Assembly: GCF_004322855.1 (NCBI RefSeq)
Contig: NZ_CP036402.1
Location: 2,790,001 to 2,854,000, forward strand
Length of the DNA: 64,000 nucleotides
DNA from: Egibacter rhizosphaerae
GTDB lineage: Bacteria > Actinomycetota > Nitriliruptoria > Euzebyales > Egibacteraceae
Reading direction: 5' to 3'
Shown: piece by piece, positions 17,877-26,293 of the stretch
How the letters are laid out: each line of letters starts with the position of its first letter
How positions within the stretch are numbered: the stretch's first letter is position 1
Notes under the pieces: generated by a model
The model's database searches: none
What the model was told of the DNA's origin: nothing
What the model saw: the letters and a program-made list of their open reading frames with translations, nothing else
Made by a program: the position numbers and the translations under genes

Positions 17877-19124
17877 ATGCAGCACTGCCTCACGGATCGG
17901 CAACGGGAGATCGTCGAGCTGGCGGGCCGGCTCGCCGACACGTTCGCGGAGCGTGCCGACGGTCCCGACCGGGAGAACCGCTTCCCGGTGGAGAACTACG
18001 AGGACATGCGCGAGACCGGGTACCTGCGCCTCACGGTGCCCGAGGAGCTCGGTGGGTACGGCGCCGACTTCCACGAGCTCCTGCTCGCGCAAGAGCGTCT
18101 CGCGATGGGCGACGGCGCCACGGCGCTCGCGGTGAACATGCACGTGTCCCCGGTGGGGCAGTGGGCCGCGATTTGGCGCGAGACGGGCAACCCCAAACTC
18201 GAGGAGTTCCTGCGGGCGGTGGCCCGCGATGAGATCGTCTGGGCGTCGATCACCTCCGAGCGGGGCGTCGGCAACGACCTCACGGACTCGACCGTCACCG
18301 CCGAGCGCGCGGACGGGGGCTACCGCGTGAACGGCCGGAAGATCTTCGGGACCAACTCGGCGGTCGCGACGCACTTCTCGTTCACGGCGCGCACCGAGGA
18401 CCACGAGCACGGGCCGCGGGTGCTGCTGATGCGCACGGCGATGGGCGAGGAGGCCGTCGAGATCAAGCAGACCTGGGACACCCTCGGCATGCGCGGGACC
18501 CAGAGCAACGACCTCGTGTTCACGGATCTGTTCGTGCCGGACGAGGACGTCGTGCACTCGATGCCCGTCGGGCACTTCGACGCGACGGTCCTGAAGACGG
18601 CGTTCGCCCGCGGGATCGCGACGTTCGGGGCCGTCTACATCGGCATCGCCGGCGGCGGGATCGAGTGGGCCCGGCAGATGGTCCTCCAGCGCGGCCGAGA
18701 GACCGACCCGGTCGTCCAGCACATCTTCGGGGAGGTGGAGCTGTTGCAGGAGTCGGCGCGGGCGATGCTCTACCGGCACGCGCAGGAGGTGATGTCCGGG
18801 GACCTGTTCGACAAGTACTCCGTGCAGGAGGGCCTCGCCCGCACCTCGCTGTCGAAGGCCGTGTGCGCGAACAACGGGCTGCAGATCATGCAGCGTCTCG
18901 TCGACGTCGTCGGGGGCCCGGCCTACATGAAGCGGTTCCCGTTCGAGCGCATGCTCCGCGACAGCCTGGCCGGCCCGATCATGCCGTACAACAACGTCGA
19001 CACCCAGCGCATGCTCGGCGCGACGAGCCTCGGCGTGCAATTGAAGCCGGAGATCCCGCCCGACGAGTCCGGCCACGGCAGCCGGCCGCACACCGACGAG
19101 CTGGTGGGCAGCGGCGAGGCCTAG
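17877..19124 (+). CDS. Acyl-CoA dehydrogenase family flavoprotein
   Basis: The 415-residue protein has all three acyl-CoA dehydrogenase regions. They are the N-terminal helical domain (VPEELGGYGADFHELLLAQE), the middle beta domain with the FAD-contact segment IVWASITSERGVGNDLTDS, and the C-terminal helical domain with LVDVVGGPAYMKRFPFERMLRD. It would transfer electrons from a thioester, or a related substrate, to an electron-transfer flavoprotein; some members act instead as monooxygenases. ATG 17877 has GAGGAAGG upstream. It stands next to the TrmB-type regulator and an SDR. Confidence 0.88.
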   Translation: MQHCLTDRQREIVELAGRLADTFAERADGPDRENRFPVENYEDMRETGYLRLTVPEELGGYGADFHELLLAQERLAMGDGATALAVNMHVSPVGQWAAIWRETGNPKLEEFLRAVARDEIVWASITSERGVGNDLTDSTVTAERADGGYRVNGRKIFGTNSAVATHFSFTARTEDHEHGPRVLLMRTAMGEEAVEIKQTWDTLGMRGTQSNDLVFTDLFVPDEDVVHSMPVGHFDATVLKTAFARGIATFGAVYIGIAGGGIEWARQMVLQRGRETDPVVQHIFGEVELLQESARAMLYRHAQEVMSGDLFDKYSVQEGLARTSLSKAVCANNGLQIMQRLVDVVGGPAYMKRFPFERMLRDSLAGPIMPYNNVDTQRMLGATSLGVQLKPEIPPDESGHGSRPHTDELVGSGEA

Positions 19125-19138
19125 ACCCCGGGCGAGAC

Positions 19139-19184
19139 GAGACCCCCGGGGGCGAGACCCCCGGAAGGCAGAGACCCCCGGGGG
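19139..19184 (+). terminator. GAGACCCCCGG triple repeat with CCCCCGGGGG palindromes
   Basis: The 11-mer GAGACCCCCGG occurs three times (19139, 19154 and 19171) just after the acyl-CoA dehydrogenase stop. The first and third are followed by GGG, making CCCCCGGGGG palindromes, and CCCCCGG at 19158 can pair with CCGGGGG at 19178-19184. A strong GC stem without a clear T-run is likely, as is common for actinobacterial terminators. Confidence 0.5.
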
Positions 19185-19272
19185 TTCGTTCGCGCCGGGT
19201 CGCCGAAGGCGGCCTTCCGCGTCTGCTCGCCAACCGTCATGATCTGGGGGGAGCACGAGCCAAGGAGGGGTC

Positions 19273-20034
19273 ATGACCCAGAGCCAGACACCCGACGAGC
19301 CCCGCGTCGCCGTCGTGACCGGCGCCGGGCAGGGCCTCGGCAAGGCGATCGCGGCCTCCTTGCAGGACTCCGGACACCGGGTCGCGCTCGTGGATCTCGA
19401 TGCCGACGCCGCGAAGGCCGCCGCGCACGAGCTCGATCCGTCCGAGCAGGCGACCATGGCCGTGTCCGCCGACGTGGGCGATCGGGAGGCGTTCGCGCAC
19501 GCGCTGGACGAGGTCGGCGCGCGCTGGCGGCGCGTGGACGTGCTCGTCAACAACGCGGCCGCCTCGGTGATGCGGAGTTTCTGGGCGATCGAGCCCGAGG
19601 AGTGGGATCACGTGCTCGGGGTGAACCTGCGCAGCGTGTTCCTCGGCTGTCAGCTCGCCGGTCCGCTCATGCGCGAGGGGGGATGGGGCCGCATCATCAA
19701 CCTCTCCTCGATCGCCGGCCAGCAGGGCGGCGCGGTGATGGGTGCGCACTACGCGGCGTCGAAGGCCGGGATCCTCGTGCTGACCAAGATCGTGGCGCAG
19801 GAGCTCGCCGGATCCGGCGTGACCGTCAACGCGCTCGCGCCGGCGGCGATCGACAGTCCCCTCCTGCAAGGGCTCGGTGACGACGCGATCGAGTCACTGG
19901 CCGACAAGATCCCGGTCGGGCGGGTCGGGCGCCCCGAGGAGGTCGGCGCGCTCGCGGCCTTCCTCGCCTCGGAGGACGCCGGCTACATCACCGGCGCGAC
20001 GCTGGACATCAACGGCGGGTTGCACATGCGCTGA
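19273..20034 (+). CDS. Short-chain dehydrogenase/reductase
   Basis: The 253-residue classical SDR has an intact TGAGQGLG cofactor motif (residues 16-23), NNAA, the catalytic Ser in NLSSIAG and YAASK, and a C-terminal GATLDINGG. It resembles 3-oxoacyl-(ACP/CoA) reductases and sugar or alcohol dehydrogenases. ATG 19273 follows AAGGAGGGG. It is separated from the acyl-CoA dehydrogenase by the terminator-like repeats, so it may be transcribed independently. Confidence 0.9.
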   Translation: MTQSQTPDEPRVAVVTGAGQGLGKAIAASLQDSGHRVALVDLDADAAKAAAHELDPSEQATMAVSADVGDREAFAHALDEVGARWRRVDVLVNNAAASVMRSFWAIEPEEWDHVLGVNLRSVFLGCQLAGPLMREGGWGRIINLSSIAGQQGGAVMGAHYAASKAGILVLTKIVAQELAGSGVTVNALAPAAIDSPLLQGLGDDAIESLADKIPVGRVGRPEEVGALAAFLASEDAGYITGATLDINGGLHMR

Positions 20035-20043
20035 CCGCCGGGA

Positions 20044-20068
20044 CGCGTTGCGGTGGCTCCGCGACGCG
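20044..20068. terminator. Hairpin between convergent genes
   Basis: CGCGTTGCGG (20044-20053) pairs with CCGCGACGCG (20059-20068) across a 5-base loop, with one G-U wobble. It lies in the 70-base gap between the SDR and the minus-strand HMGL-like gene and could stop transcription from both sides. Confidence 0.5.
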
Positions 20069-20104
20069 GTGCCCGCTCGTCGTGACGTCGCTCGGAGCGG
20101 GTGG

Positions 20105-21289
20105 CTACCCGTTCTGCGCGCGCTTCACGAGCTCGACGAACTCGGCGTCGGTGATCGTGCGGCGGTGATCCTCGCTCAAGCGCTTGACCTCCTGCAGGAG
20201 CGCCATCTGGTCGAGTCCGTCGAGGTCGAGTCCGAGCTCCTCGGCCTTGATGTCGAGGCTGACCGCGCCGCTCTTCTTGCCGAGCACGATCTTGCGCTCG
20301 GCTCCGACGAGGTCGGCGGCGTAGGGCTCGACGGCCTCGGGCTCGTGGAACTGCATCGCCACCGCGCCGCTCTCGCGGATGAACAGGTTGTCGCCCACCA
20401 CCGACTTCCACGGCTCGTAGCCGTGGCCGGCGAGCTCCGCCACGAGCTGGGACGTCTCGCGCAGGCGATCGAGGCGCAGGCCCGTCTGGTGCTCGTACAG
20501 GCCCTCGAACGCGAGCGCGATCTCGGCGATGTTCGCGTTGCCGGCGCGCTCGCCGATCCCGTTGATCGTCGCCTGGATCCAGTTGGCCCCGCCGTCGACG
20601 GCGGCGACCGCTCCCGCCGTGGCCAGCCCGAAGTCGTTGTGCCCGTGCCAGTGGATCGGGATGTCGGGACCCACCCATCCCCGGACCGAGCCGACGAGGT
20701 GGCGGACCGCCTCGGGCGCCAGCACGCCGATGGTGTCGACCACCGCGATCTCCTCGGCCCCACCCTCGAGCGCGGCCTCGTAGGACGCGCGGAGGTGGTC
20801 CATATGCGCGCGCGACCCGTCGACGCCGAAGAAGCACACGCGCATGCCGCTCTCGACCCCGGCCTGCACCGCCGTACGGATCCGCTCGAGCATCTTCTCG
20901 GGCTCGACCCCGTACGCGGCGAGCTTGGTGTGGCTGACCGGCGCCTCGATGATGGTGGCGGGCAGCCCGAGCCCCGCGAGCAACTCGATGTCGGCGGGGA
21001 CCGCGCGCCCGAAGCCCCACAGCTGCGCGTCGAGGTCCTCCTGGACCAGCAGGCGGATCGCCTCCTCGTCGCGCGGTGACACACGCGGGAAGCTCGCCTC
21101 GATCCGCGGCACCCCGAGCCGGTCGAGCGCGTGGGCGATGCGCACCTTGTCCTCGGGGTCGAACACCACGCCGACGCTCTGCTCTCCGTCCCGCAGCGTC
21201 GTGTCGTAGATCCCGATCCTCCGGCCGACGGCATCGCCGAGCACCTGGGCGTTGAGCGGGCTCGTGTAGAACTGCGCGCGGTCCACCAT
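20105..21289 (-). CDS. HMGL-like enzyme, 2-isopropylmalate/homocitrate synthase family
   Basis: The protein has 394 residues. It has the TIM-barrel signature YDTTLRDGEQ near the start with the catalytic Arg, the metal-binding HWHGHNDFG and GIGERAGNANIAE. It should condense acetyl-CoA with a 2-oxo acid. There is no C-terminal leucine-binding regulatory domain, which points to the homocitrate- or citramalate-like short forms or to a catabolic relative rather than housekeeping LeuA. ATG 21289 has GGAGCG upstream; the earlier ATG 21325 has no ribosome site and lies within a palindrome. A class V aminotransferase gene lies just upstream on the same strand. Confidence 0.8.
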   Translation of the reverse strand: MVDRAQFYTSPLNAQVLGDAVGRRIGIYDTTLRDGEQSVGVVFDPEDKVRIAHALDRLGVPRIEASFPRVSPRDEEAIRLLVQEDLDAQLWGFGRAVPADIELLAGLGLPATIIEAPVSHTKLAAYGVEPEKMLERIRTAVQAGVESGMRVCFFGVDGSRAHMDHLRASYEAALEGGAEEIAVVDTIGVLAPEAVRHLVGSVRGWVGPDIPIHWHGHNDFGLATAGAVAAVDGGANWIQATINGIGERAGNANIAEIALAFEGLYEHQTGLRLDRLRETSQLVAELAGHGYEPWKSVVGDNLFIRESGAVAMQFHEPEAVEPYAADLVGAERKIVLGKKSGAVSLDIKAEELGLDLDGLDQMALLQEVKRLSEDHRRTITDAEFVELVKRAQNG

Positions 21290-21316
21290 GGGGTTCGTCG
21301 CTCCAGGCTGGAGGGC

Positions 21317-21341
21317 TGTGATCATTCGATATTAGATCACA
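21317..21341. promoter_or_regulatory. Perfect palindromic operator TGTGATC-N11-GATCACA
   Basis: A perfect inverted repeat with 7-bp arms (21317-21323 and 21335-21341) and an AT-rich 11-base centre sits 28 bases upstream of the HMGL-like start. The spacing of the half-sites fits a dimeric regulator on adjacent major grooves. It shares the GATC core with the sites near 9393 and 26146. Confidence 0.55.
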
Positions 21342-21471
21342 TCGCCAGGTGATTCGAAAGCCTCGAACCGGCCCGTGTGGTTTCCCAGCCTCGAGCTCGG
21401 CGGAGGGTCGCCGCGGTGGGCGTCGAGCGGTTTCGTGCCGGCGCAGTGGTCGGTGTCGCTCGCACGGGCGC

Positions 21472-22641
21472 TCAGGGCGCGGGGGCACGCTCCTGGGGAG
21501 GGCCGGCGGCAACGATGTCGGCCACCGCGTCCAGCGCGTCGGTCAGTTCGGTGGGGCGTGTGTAGAAGTGGGGCGCGATCCGCACCACATCGCGGCGCGG
21601 GGAGACGATGATGTCCTGTCCAGCCAGCCGCTCGGCGACGGCGTTGGCATCGCCCACGCGTACCGCGACGTTCGGGCCCACCCGATCCGGCTGGTCCGGT
21701 GTCGCGAGCTCGAGCCCACGTTCCCGGGCCTGCTGGAGACCGAACCCCGTGAGCTCGCGTAGGTAGGTCTCGATCCTGTCGATGCCGACCGTGAGGAGCA
21801 GGTCGAGCCCCGCGGCGGCTGCCGCGCCGTTGACCATCGGTGGCGTGCCGGCGTCGAAGCGCCGGGCGCCGGGCGCCGGGTCGCCGCCGTGGATGTCGAA
21901 CGCGAAGGGGTTGCCCTGACCGAACCATCCGGTCACCCGGGGCGACAGACGCTCGGCGAGTTCGCGGCGCAGGTAGAGGAAGGCGATGCCAGGCATCCCG
22001 AGCAGGTACTTCTGGGCCCCGGCCACCAGCGCATCGATTCCGAGCGCACGGACGTCGACGCGGCACGTGCCGAGTGACTGGTAGGCGTCCACGAGCAGGA
22101 GGGTCCCGTGCTCCTGCGCCAGCGCCGCCACCTCTACCAGGTCGGCCCGCGCGCCGTTGTAGTAGCTCTGGTGCGGGATCGAGAGCACCCGCGTGCTCCT
22201 CGACACGTGCGGCTCCAGGGCCTCCACGCGCAACGGACCCCCGTCCCAGGGGACGAACCGGATCCGAGCACCTCCCTGTTCCTGGGGGAGCCACGAGTGC
22301 CCCACCGTGGGGAAATCCATCTCGGTCGTGACGACGTCCGGGCGGTCCGAGGGGTAGTCCAGCGTGGTGCCCAGTGCGGCGACCGCGTGGCTGACCGAGG
22401 AAACCACCGCGACCTCGTCGGGTTCGGCGCCGATTAGCGTGGCGAAGGCCCTCCGCGACGCCTCGACCCCGTCCATCCAGGCCACCCACGCCATGCCGTC
22501 CTCGCGCCAGTGCGTGAGGTACCGCTGAACGGCTGCCTCGACGGGTCTGGCCAGCGCGCTTTGCGAACAGCTCGTGAGCTGGCTGCGTTCGCTCAAGATG
22601 GGAAAGCTCGAACGCTCCCGCTCGAACGGGAACTCGATCAT
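21472..22641 (-). CDS. Class V aminotransferase, cysteine-desulfurase-like fold
   Basis: The 389-residue PLP enzyme has an Asp of the VDAYQSLG segment (pyridine-nitrogen contact) and the Schiff-base Lys in VAGAQKYLLGMPGIAFLYLR. This is the class V pattern shared by cysteine desulfurases, isopenicillin-N epimerase and kynureninase. The exact reaction cannot be assigned. ATG 22641 gives a normal N-terminus (IEFPFERERSSFP) after a G-rich site; an ATG 57 bases earlier is possible. It is 182 bases upstream of the HMGL-like gene on the same strand. Confidence 0.82.
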   Translation of the reverse strand: MIEFPFERERSSFPILSERSQLTSCSQSALARPVEAAVQRYLTHWREDGMAWVAWMDGVEASRRAFATLIGAEPDEVAVVSSVSHAVAALGTTLDYPSDRPDVVTTEMDFPTVGHSWLPQEQGGARIRFVPWDGGPLRVEALEPHVSRSTRVLSIPHQSYYNGARADLVEVAALAQEHGTLLLVDAYQSLGTCRVDVRALGIDALVAGAQKYLLGMPGIAFLYLRRELAERLSPRVTGWFGQGNPFAFDIHGGDPAPGARRFDAGTPPMVNGAAAAAGLDLLLTVGIDRIETYLRELTGFGLQQARERGLELATPDQPDRVGPNVAVRVGDANAVAERLAGQDIIVSPRRDVVRIAPHFYTRPTELTDALDAVADIVAAGPPQERAPAP

Positions 22642-22768
22642 GACAGGCCCCCAACCGCTTCGCTGGTCGACACCGAATCGTTGCTGCCACGTCGCCACCT
22701 CTCGGGTGCAGGCTAGCGCACCGGCCGTTCAGGCGGTCCACTGGGGGCCGCGGCCGGACGCGTCGAGC

Positions 22769-22796
22769 TTGAGTGCGACCGGACGCTTCGTATGAT
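22769..22796 (+). promoter_or_regulatory. Promoter of the CoA-ligase operon
   Basis: TTGAGT (22769-22774) and TATGAT (22791-22796) are spaced by 16 bases, and the ATG follows 38 bases later. ATTCATCAAAC just after the -10 resembles the ATCAAA half-sites seen before other operons here. Confidence 0.55.
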
Positions 22797-22833
22797 TCAT
22801 CAAACCTAGCCGATCGAGCGCATCGGGGAACGC

Positions 22834-24441
22834 ATGAGCGAGCCGACGATCGCCGCGCCGGGGGCGCACCCCCTGCGCGCGCTGAGCCCGCGCGACCGCA
22901 CCGTGCAGGAACTCGTCGTGCGGCAGTTCCGCGATCGGGCCGACGACCCGCTCCTGCGGGGGCCGGCCGACCGAACGTACGGGGAGACCCACCGGCAGGT
23001 GGCCGGGGTGGTCGCCTGGCTCGAGGCTCGCGCGGTGGGCGAGGGCGAGCGGGTCGTGGTCGTGAGCGAGAACCGGGTCGAACTGCTCGACCTGTTCCTC
23101 GGCTGCGCGTTCGCCGGGGCGATCTACGTCCCGGTCAACCCCTTCCTGCGCGGCGAGCAGCTGCGCCACCAGCTCGAGGATGCCGCGCCCACGCTGGTCC
23201 TGTGCGAGCAGGGCACCCACGACCAGGTCCGTGAGGTGCTGACCGGGTTCTCCGACCCACCCGAACTGCTCGTGCTGGGGGAGGGGACCTGGGAGCTCGA
23301 TGGCGCCACGCCACCGCGGCCGTCCACGCGCGAGCTCTCCGCCGGTCACCCGCCCAGCCACCCCACCGGGGTGCTCTACACGTCCGGGACGACCGGGCCC
23401 TCCAAGGGAGTGGTCTGCCCCGCGGGCCAGTTCTTCTGGTGGGGGGTGCTGACGGCCGAGTACCTCCGGCTGCGGCCGTCCGACCACCTCTACACGACCC
23501 TGCCGCTCTACCACATCAACGCGCTCGGGGCGTACCTGCAGGCGATCGGGGTCGGCGCCTCCTACACGTTCCGGCGCGGGTTCTCCGCGTCGCGATTCAT
23601 CGCCGAGGCCCGGGAGGCAGAGGCCACGGTCACCTATCTGCTCGGCGCGATGCTCACGATCCTCTGGAAGCAGGAACCGAGCGAGCGGGACCGCGAGCAC
23701 GATCTACGGGTGGCCCTCGCGCCCGCCACCCCGCCGGACATCTTCGAACGCTTCCGGGAGCGCTTCGGGTTCGACCTCGTCGACGGCTTCGGCATGACCG
23801 AGCTGAACCTCGTCGTCTCCTCGCTCCCGGAAGCCACCCGCCCGGGGCGCATGGGGTGGGTGCTCGACGACTTCGAGGCGCGTGTCGTCGACGACGAGGA
23901 CATCGAGGTCTCCGACGGCGAGCCCGGTGAGCTGGTGGTGCGGCCGCGGGAGCCGCACAGCATGTGTCAGGGCTACTGGCGCCGGCCGGAGGCGACGGCC
24001 GAGGCGTGGGCCAACCTCTGGTTCCACACCCAGGACCGCGTGGTGCGCGACGACGACGGCGCGCTGCGCTACCTCGACCGGATGAAGGACGCGATCCGCC
24101 GACGGGGGGAGAACATCTCCAGTTTCGAGGTCGAGGCGGTCGTCGCGAACCACCCGGCGGTCGCCGAGGCGGCCTGCATCGGGGTACCGTCCGAGCTCGG
24201 CGAGGAGGAGGTCATGGTCCACGTGGTGCCGCAGCCGGGCGAGCAGCCATCGGGCGAGGACATCGTGCGGTGGTGCGCCGACCGTCTCGCGCACTTCGCG
24301 GTGCCGCGCTACATCGCGGTCGTCGGCGACCTCCCCCGCACGCCGAACGGGAAGGTGCGCAAGGCCGCGCTGCGCGAACAGGGCGCGGCCACCGGGACGT
24401 TCGACCGCGAGGCGGCGGGCGTCGAGATCCGGCGCGGCTGA
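22834..24441 (+). CDS. AMP-dependent acyl-CoA synthetase/ligase
   Basis: The 535-residue ANL-superfamily enzyme activates a carboxylic acid with ATP and CoA. It shows the P-loop-like LYTSGTTGPSKG (about residue 183), the A5 motif GFGMTE, the hinge LDRMKDAIRRRGENISSFEVE and the catalytic Lys in TPNGKVRKAAL. It most resembles the CaiC/FadK group, so a medium-chain, carnitine-like or aromatic acid is plausible. It opens a three-gene unit with a thiolase-like and a DUF35 protein, which together suggest side-chain shortening by beta-oxidation-like chemistry. Confidence 0.9.
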   Translation: MSEPTIAAPGAHPLRALSPRDRTVQELVVRQFRDRADDPLLRGPADRTYGETHRQVAGVVAWLEARAVGEGERVVVVSENRVELLDLFLGCAFAGAIYVPVNPFLRGEQLRHQLEDAAPTLVLCEQGTHDQVREVLTGFSDPPELLVLGEGTWELDGATPPRPSTRELSAGHPPSHPTGVLYTSGTTGPSKGVVCPAGQFFWWGVLTAEYLRLRPSDHLYTTLPLYHINALGAYLQAIGVGASYTFRRGFSASRFIAEAREAEATVTYLLGAMLTILWKQEPSERDREHDLRVALAPATPPDIFERFRERFGFDLVDGFGMTELNLVVSSLPEATRPGRMGWVLDDFEARVVDDEDIEVSDGEPGELVVRPREPHSMCQGYWRRPEATAEAWANLWFHTQDRVVRDDDGALRYLDRMKDAIRRRGENISSFEVEAVVANHPAVAEAACIGVPSELGEEEVMVHVVPQPGEQPSGEDIVRWCADRLAHFAVPRYIAVVGDLPRTPNGKVRKAALREQGAATGTFDREAAGVEIRRG

Positions 24442-24460
24442 GCGACGGGACGTGACGGGG

Positions 24461-25627
24461 ATGCGGGTGCGGCGGTTCGATCGGGCGGGCATCACCGGGC
24501 TCGCCGAGTTGCCGGTCCGCGTGCGCGGCGAGACCCGGCAGACGATCGAGCTGCTCGGTGAGGCCGCGCGCGGTGCGGTCGGCCGTGCCGGCGTCGCATG
24601 GGAGGACGTCGACGGCCTCGCGCTCGGGGGGTTCACCCTCGGGCCGGATGGGGCGGTGCACGTCGCGACCCGCCTCGGGTTGCAGCCACGGTGGCTCGCC
24701 CCCCAGGACCCGGGGGGCGCGAGCGGGGTCGCGGCGGTGCTCGCGGCCGCGCGCGCGGTCGAGGCCGGCGACGCCGACGTCGTCCTCTGCGTCGCCGGCG
24801 ACGCGCTCGACGGGCCCGCCCTCGTCGACCTCGGCAAGCGCTTCAGCGCGGACACCCGCGATTGGCTGACCCCGATCGGGGCCGAGCCCGCGAACGTCAC
24901 GTTCGCGCTGCTCGCCGACCACTACCTGCGGGCGCACGGGCTCACCCGCGCCGACATGGGCGTGGTCTCGGTGCTCCAGCGCCGTCACGGCGCGATGAAT
25001 CCGAACGCGGTGTTCGGTGACCCGATCGCGCTGTTCGACTACCTCGGCGCGCCGCCGGTCGCCACGCCGCTGCACCTTCTCGACTGCGTGCGCCCGGGGT
25101 CGGGCGCCAGCGCGGTGGTGGTGCAGAAGGTCAGCCGGCGGCGGTCGTCACGACCGCGCGGGGTTCGGGTGCTGGCGGGCGCGGAGGCCCACGGCGCGGC
25201 GCCCGAGTGGCCGCCGCGCGAGCTGGGCTGGCGCGGGTTCGTCGACGACCTCTTCGATGCGGCCGGGATGATCCACGACGACCTCGACGTGCTCGAGCTC
25301 TACGACGACTATCCCTTCATGGTGCTCTGGCAGCTCGAGGAACTCGGGTTCTGCGCGCCCGGTGGGGCCTCCGCGTGGCTGCGCAACCACGATCTCGGTG
25401 TCGCCGCGCCCCCGGCGCTGAACACCGGCGGCGGCATGCTCGCGTGCGGGCAGGCCGGCGCCGCCGGCGGGTACGTGCCCGTCGTCGAGGCGGCTCGACA
25501 GCTGCTCGGCACGGCGGGCACCCGACAGGTGCCGGGAGCGCGCCGCGGTCTGGTGAGCGGGCTCGGCATGGTCCGGTACGGCGCGCCGTTGTCGGTGAGC
25601 GCGATGATGCTGGAGACGATCCCGTGA
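24461..25627 (+). CDS. Thiolase-like protein (SCPx type, Cys-less N-terminal loop)
   Basis: The roughly 388-residue protein has the thiolase fold. The nucleophile loop reads DPGGASGVAAV, with Gly where classical thiolases have Cys. The C-terminal segment reads LNTGGGMLACGQAGAAGG in place of NPSGG...GHPLG. Such divergent members usually work as a heteromer with a DUF35 zinc-ribbon partner, as in steroid side-chain aldolases and related retro-aldol enzymes; the adjacent gene encodes exactly that partner. ATG 24461 is used, although GTG 24452 is possible. A retro-aldol or C-C lyase role on a CoA thioester is therefore favoured over true thiolysis. Confidence 0.82.
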   Translation: MRVRRFDRAGITGLAELPVRVRGETRQTIELLGEAARGAVGRAGVAWEDVDGLALGGFTLGPDGAVHVATRLGLQPRWLAPQDPGGASGVAAVLAAARAVEAGDADVVLCVAGDALDGPALVDLGKRFSADTRDWLTPIGAEPANVTFALLADHYLRAHGLTRADMGVVSVLQRRHGAMNPNAVFGDPIALFDYLGAPPVATPLHLLDCVRPGSGASAVVVQKVSRRRSSRPRGVRVLAGAEAHGAAPEWPPRELGWRGFVDDLFDAAGMIHDDLDVLELYDDYPFMVLWQLEELGFCAPGGASAWLRNHDLGVAAPPALNTGGGMLACGQAGAAGGYVPVVEAARQLLGTAGTRQVPGARRGLVSGLGMVRYGAPLSVSAMMLETIP

Positions 25628-25640
25628 GCCGGGTGGTGCC

Positions 25641-26036
25641 ATGAGTCGCCGCTCCGAGGAGATCGCCTCGCTCGACACGCTGCGCGAGCGCTGGCTCACC
25701 GCCGCGCGCGAGGGGCCGCCGCGGTTCCCGGCCTGCGCCGGTTGCCAGGCCTGGTCCTGGCCCCCGACGGTCGTCTGCCCCGTGTGCGGGGAGGGACGCT
25801 GGAGGCTCGTGAGCGTGCCAGGCACGGGGCTCGTCCGTGCCGCGACGACCGTGCATCGCGGCGTCGCGCCGGAGTTCGCGGACGAAGCCCCCTACCGGGT
25901 CGGCGCGGTCGCCCTGGACGACGGCCCCCTCTTCCTGACGCGCCTCGACGTGGGGGTGCATCAGGGCTCACGGGTGCGACTGCGCTGGCGCGACCGGCCC
26001 GGCGACGGGTGGCTGTGGGCGAGTGCCGGCGCGTAG
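25641..26036 (+). CDS. DUF35 OB-fold protein with zinc ribbon
   Basis: The 131-residue protein has a rubredoxin-like zinc ribbon (CAGC near residue 32 and CPVC near residue 46) followed by an OB fold (VPGTGLVRAATTVHRG...DGPLFLTRLDVGVHQGSRVRLRWR). These proteins bind acyl-CoA and pair with thiolase-like subunits such as the one directly upstream. ATG 25641 lies 14 bases after that stop. Loss of either gene should inactivate the pair. Confidence 0.88.
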   Translation: MSRRSEEIASLDTLRERWLTAAREGPPRFPACAGCQAWSWPPTVVCPVCGEGRWRLVSVPGTGLVRAATTVHRGVAPEFADEAPYRVGAVALDDGPLFLTRLDVGVHQGSRVRLRWRDRPGDGWLWASAGA

Positions 26037-26145
26037 TCCGTGCGCGGGCTCCCCCTGGATGCCTCGGCGCGCTCGCGGGCGCCGGGCGTGACGTGTCACC
26101 GAGGGTCTGCTCGGAGAGTGGCCGCGCGAAAGTCGTTGACCGAAG

Positions 26146-26169
26146 TGATCAAATATTGAACACTTGATC
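26146..26169. promoter_or_regulatory. AT-rich near-palindrome before the second TRAP operon
   Basis: TGATCAA-ATA-TTGAACA (26146-26162, one mismatch) is followed at once by TTGATC (26164-26169). It is the only AT-rich patch in the 257-base gap 26037-26293 and carries the same GATCAAA core as the palindrome at 9393. A repressor or activator site is likely; no consensus promoter boxes can be set with confidence. Confidence 0.45.
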
Positions 26170-26293
26170 GTGATCGGTCAGGCACCGCCCGGCGAACCGA
26201 GGCATTCGGACCGAGCTCTCCGACCGGCGACCCGGGAACTTGGCGCCGGTCGGAGGGCTGTGCGAGGTCCCGGAAGTAGGAGGCTGAGGCCAC

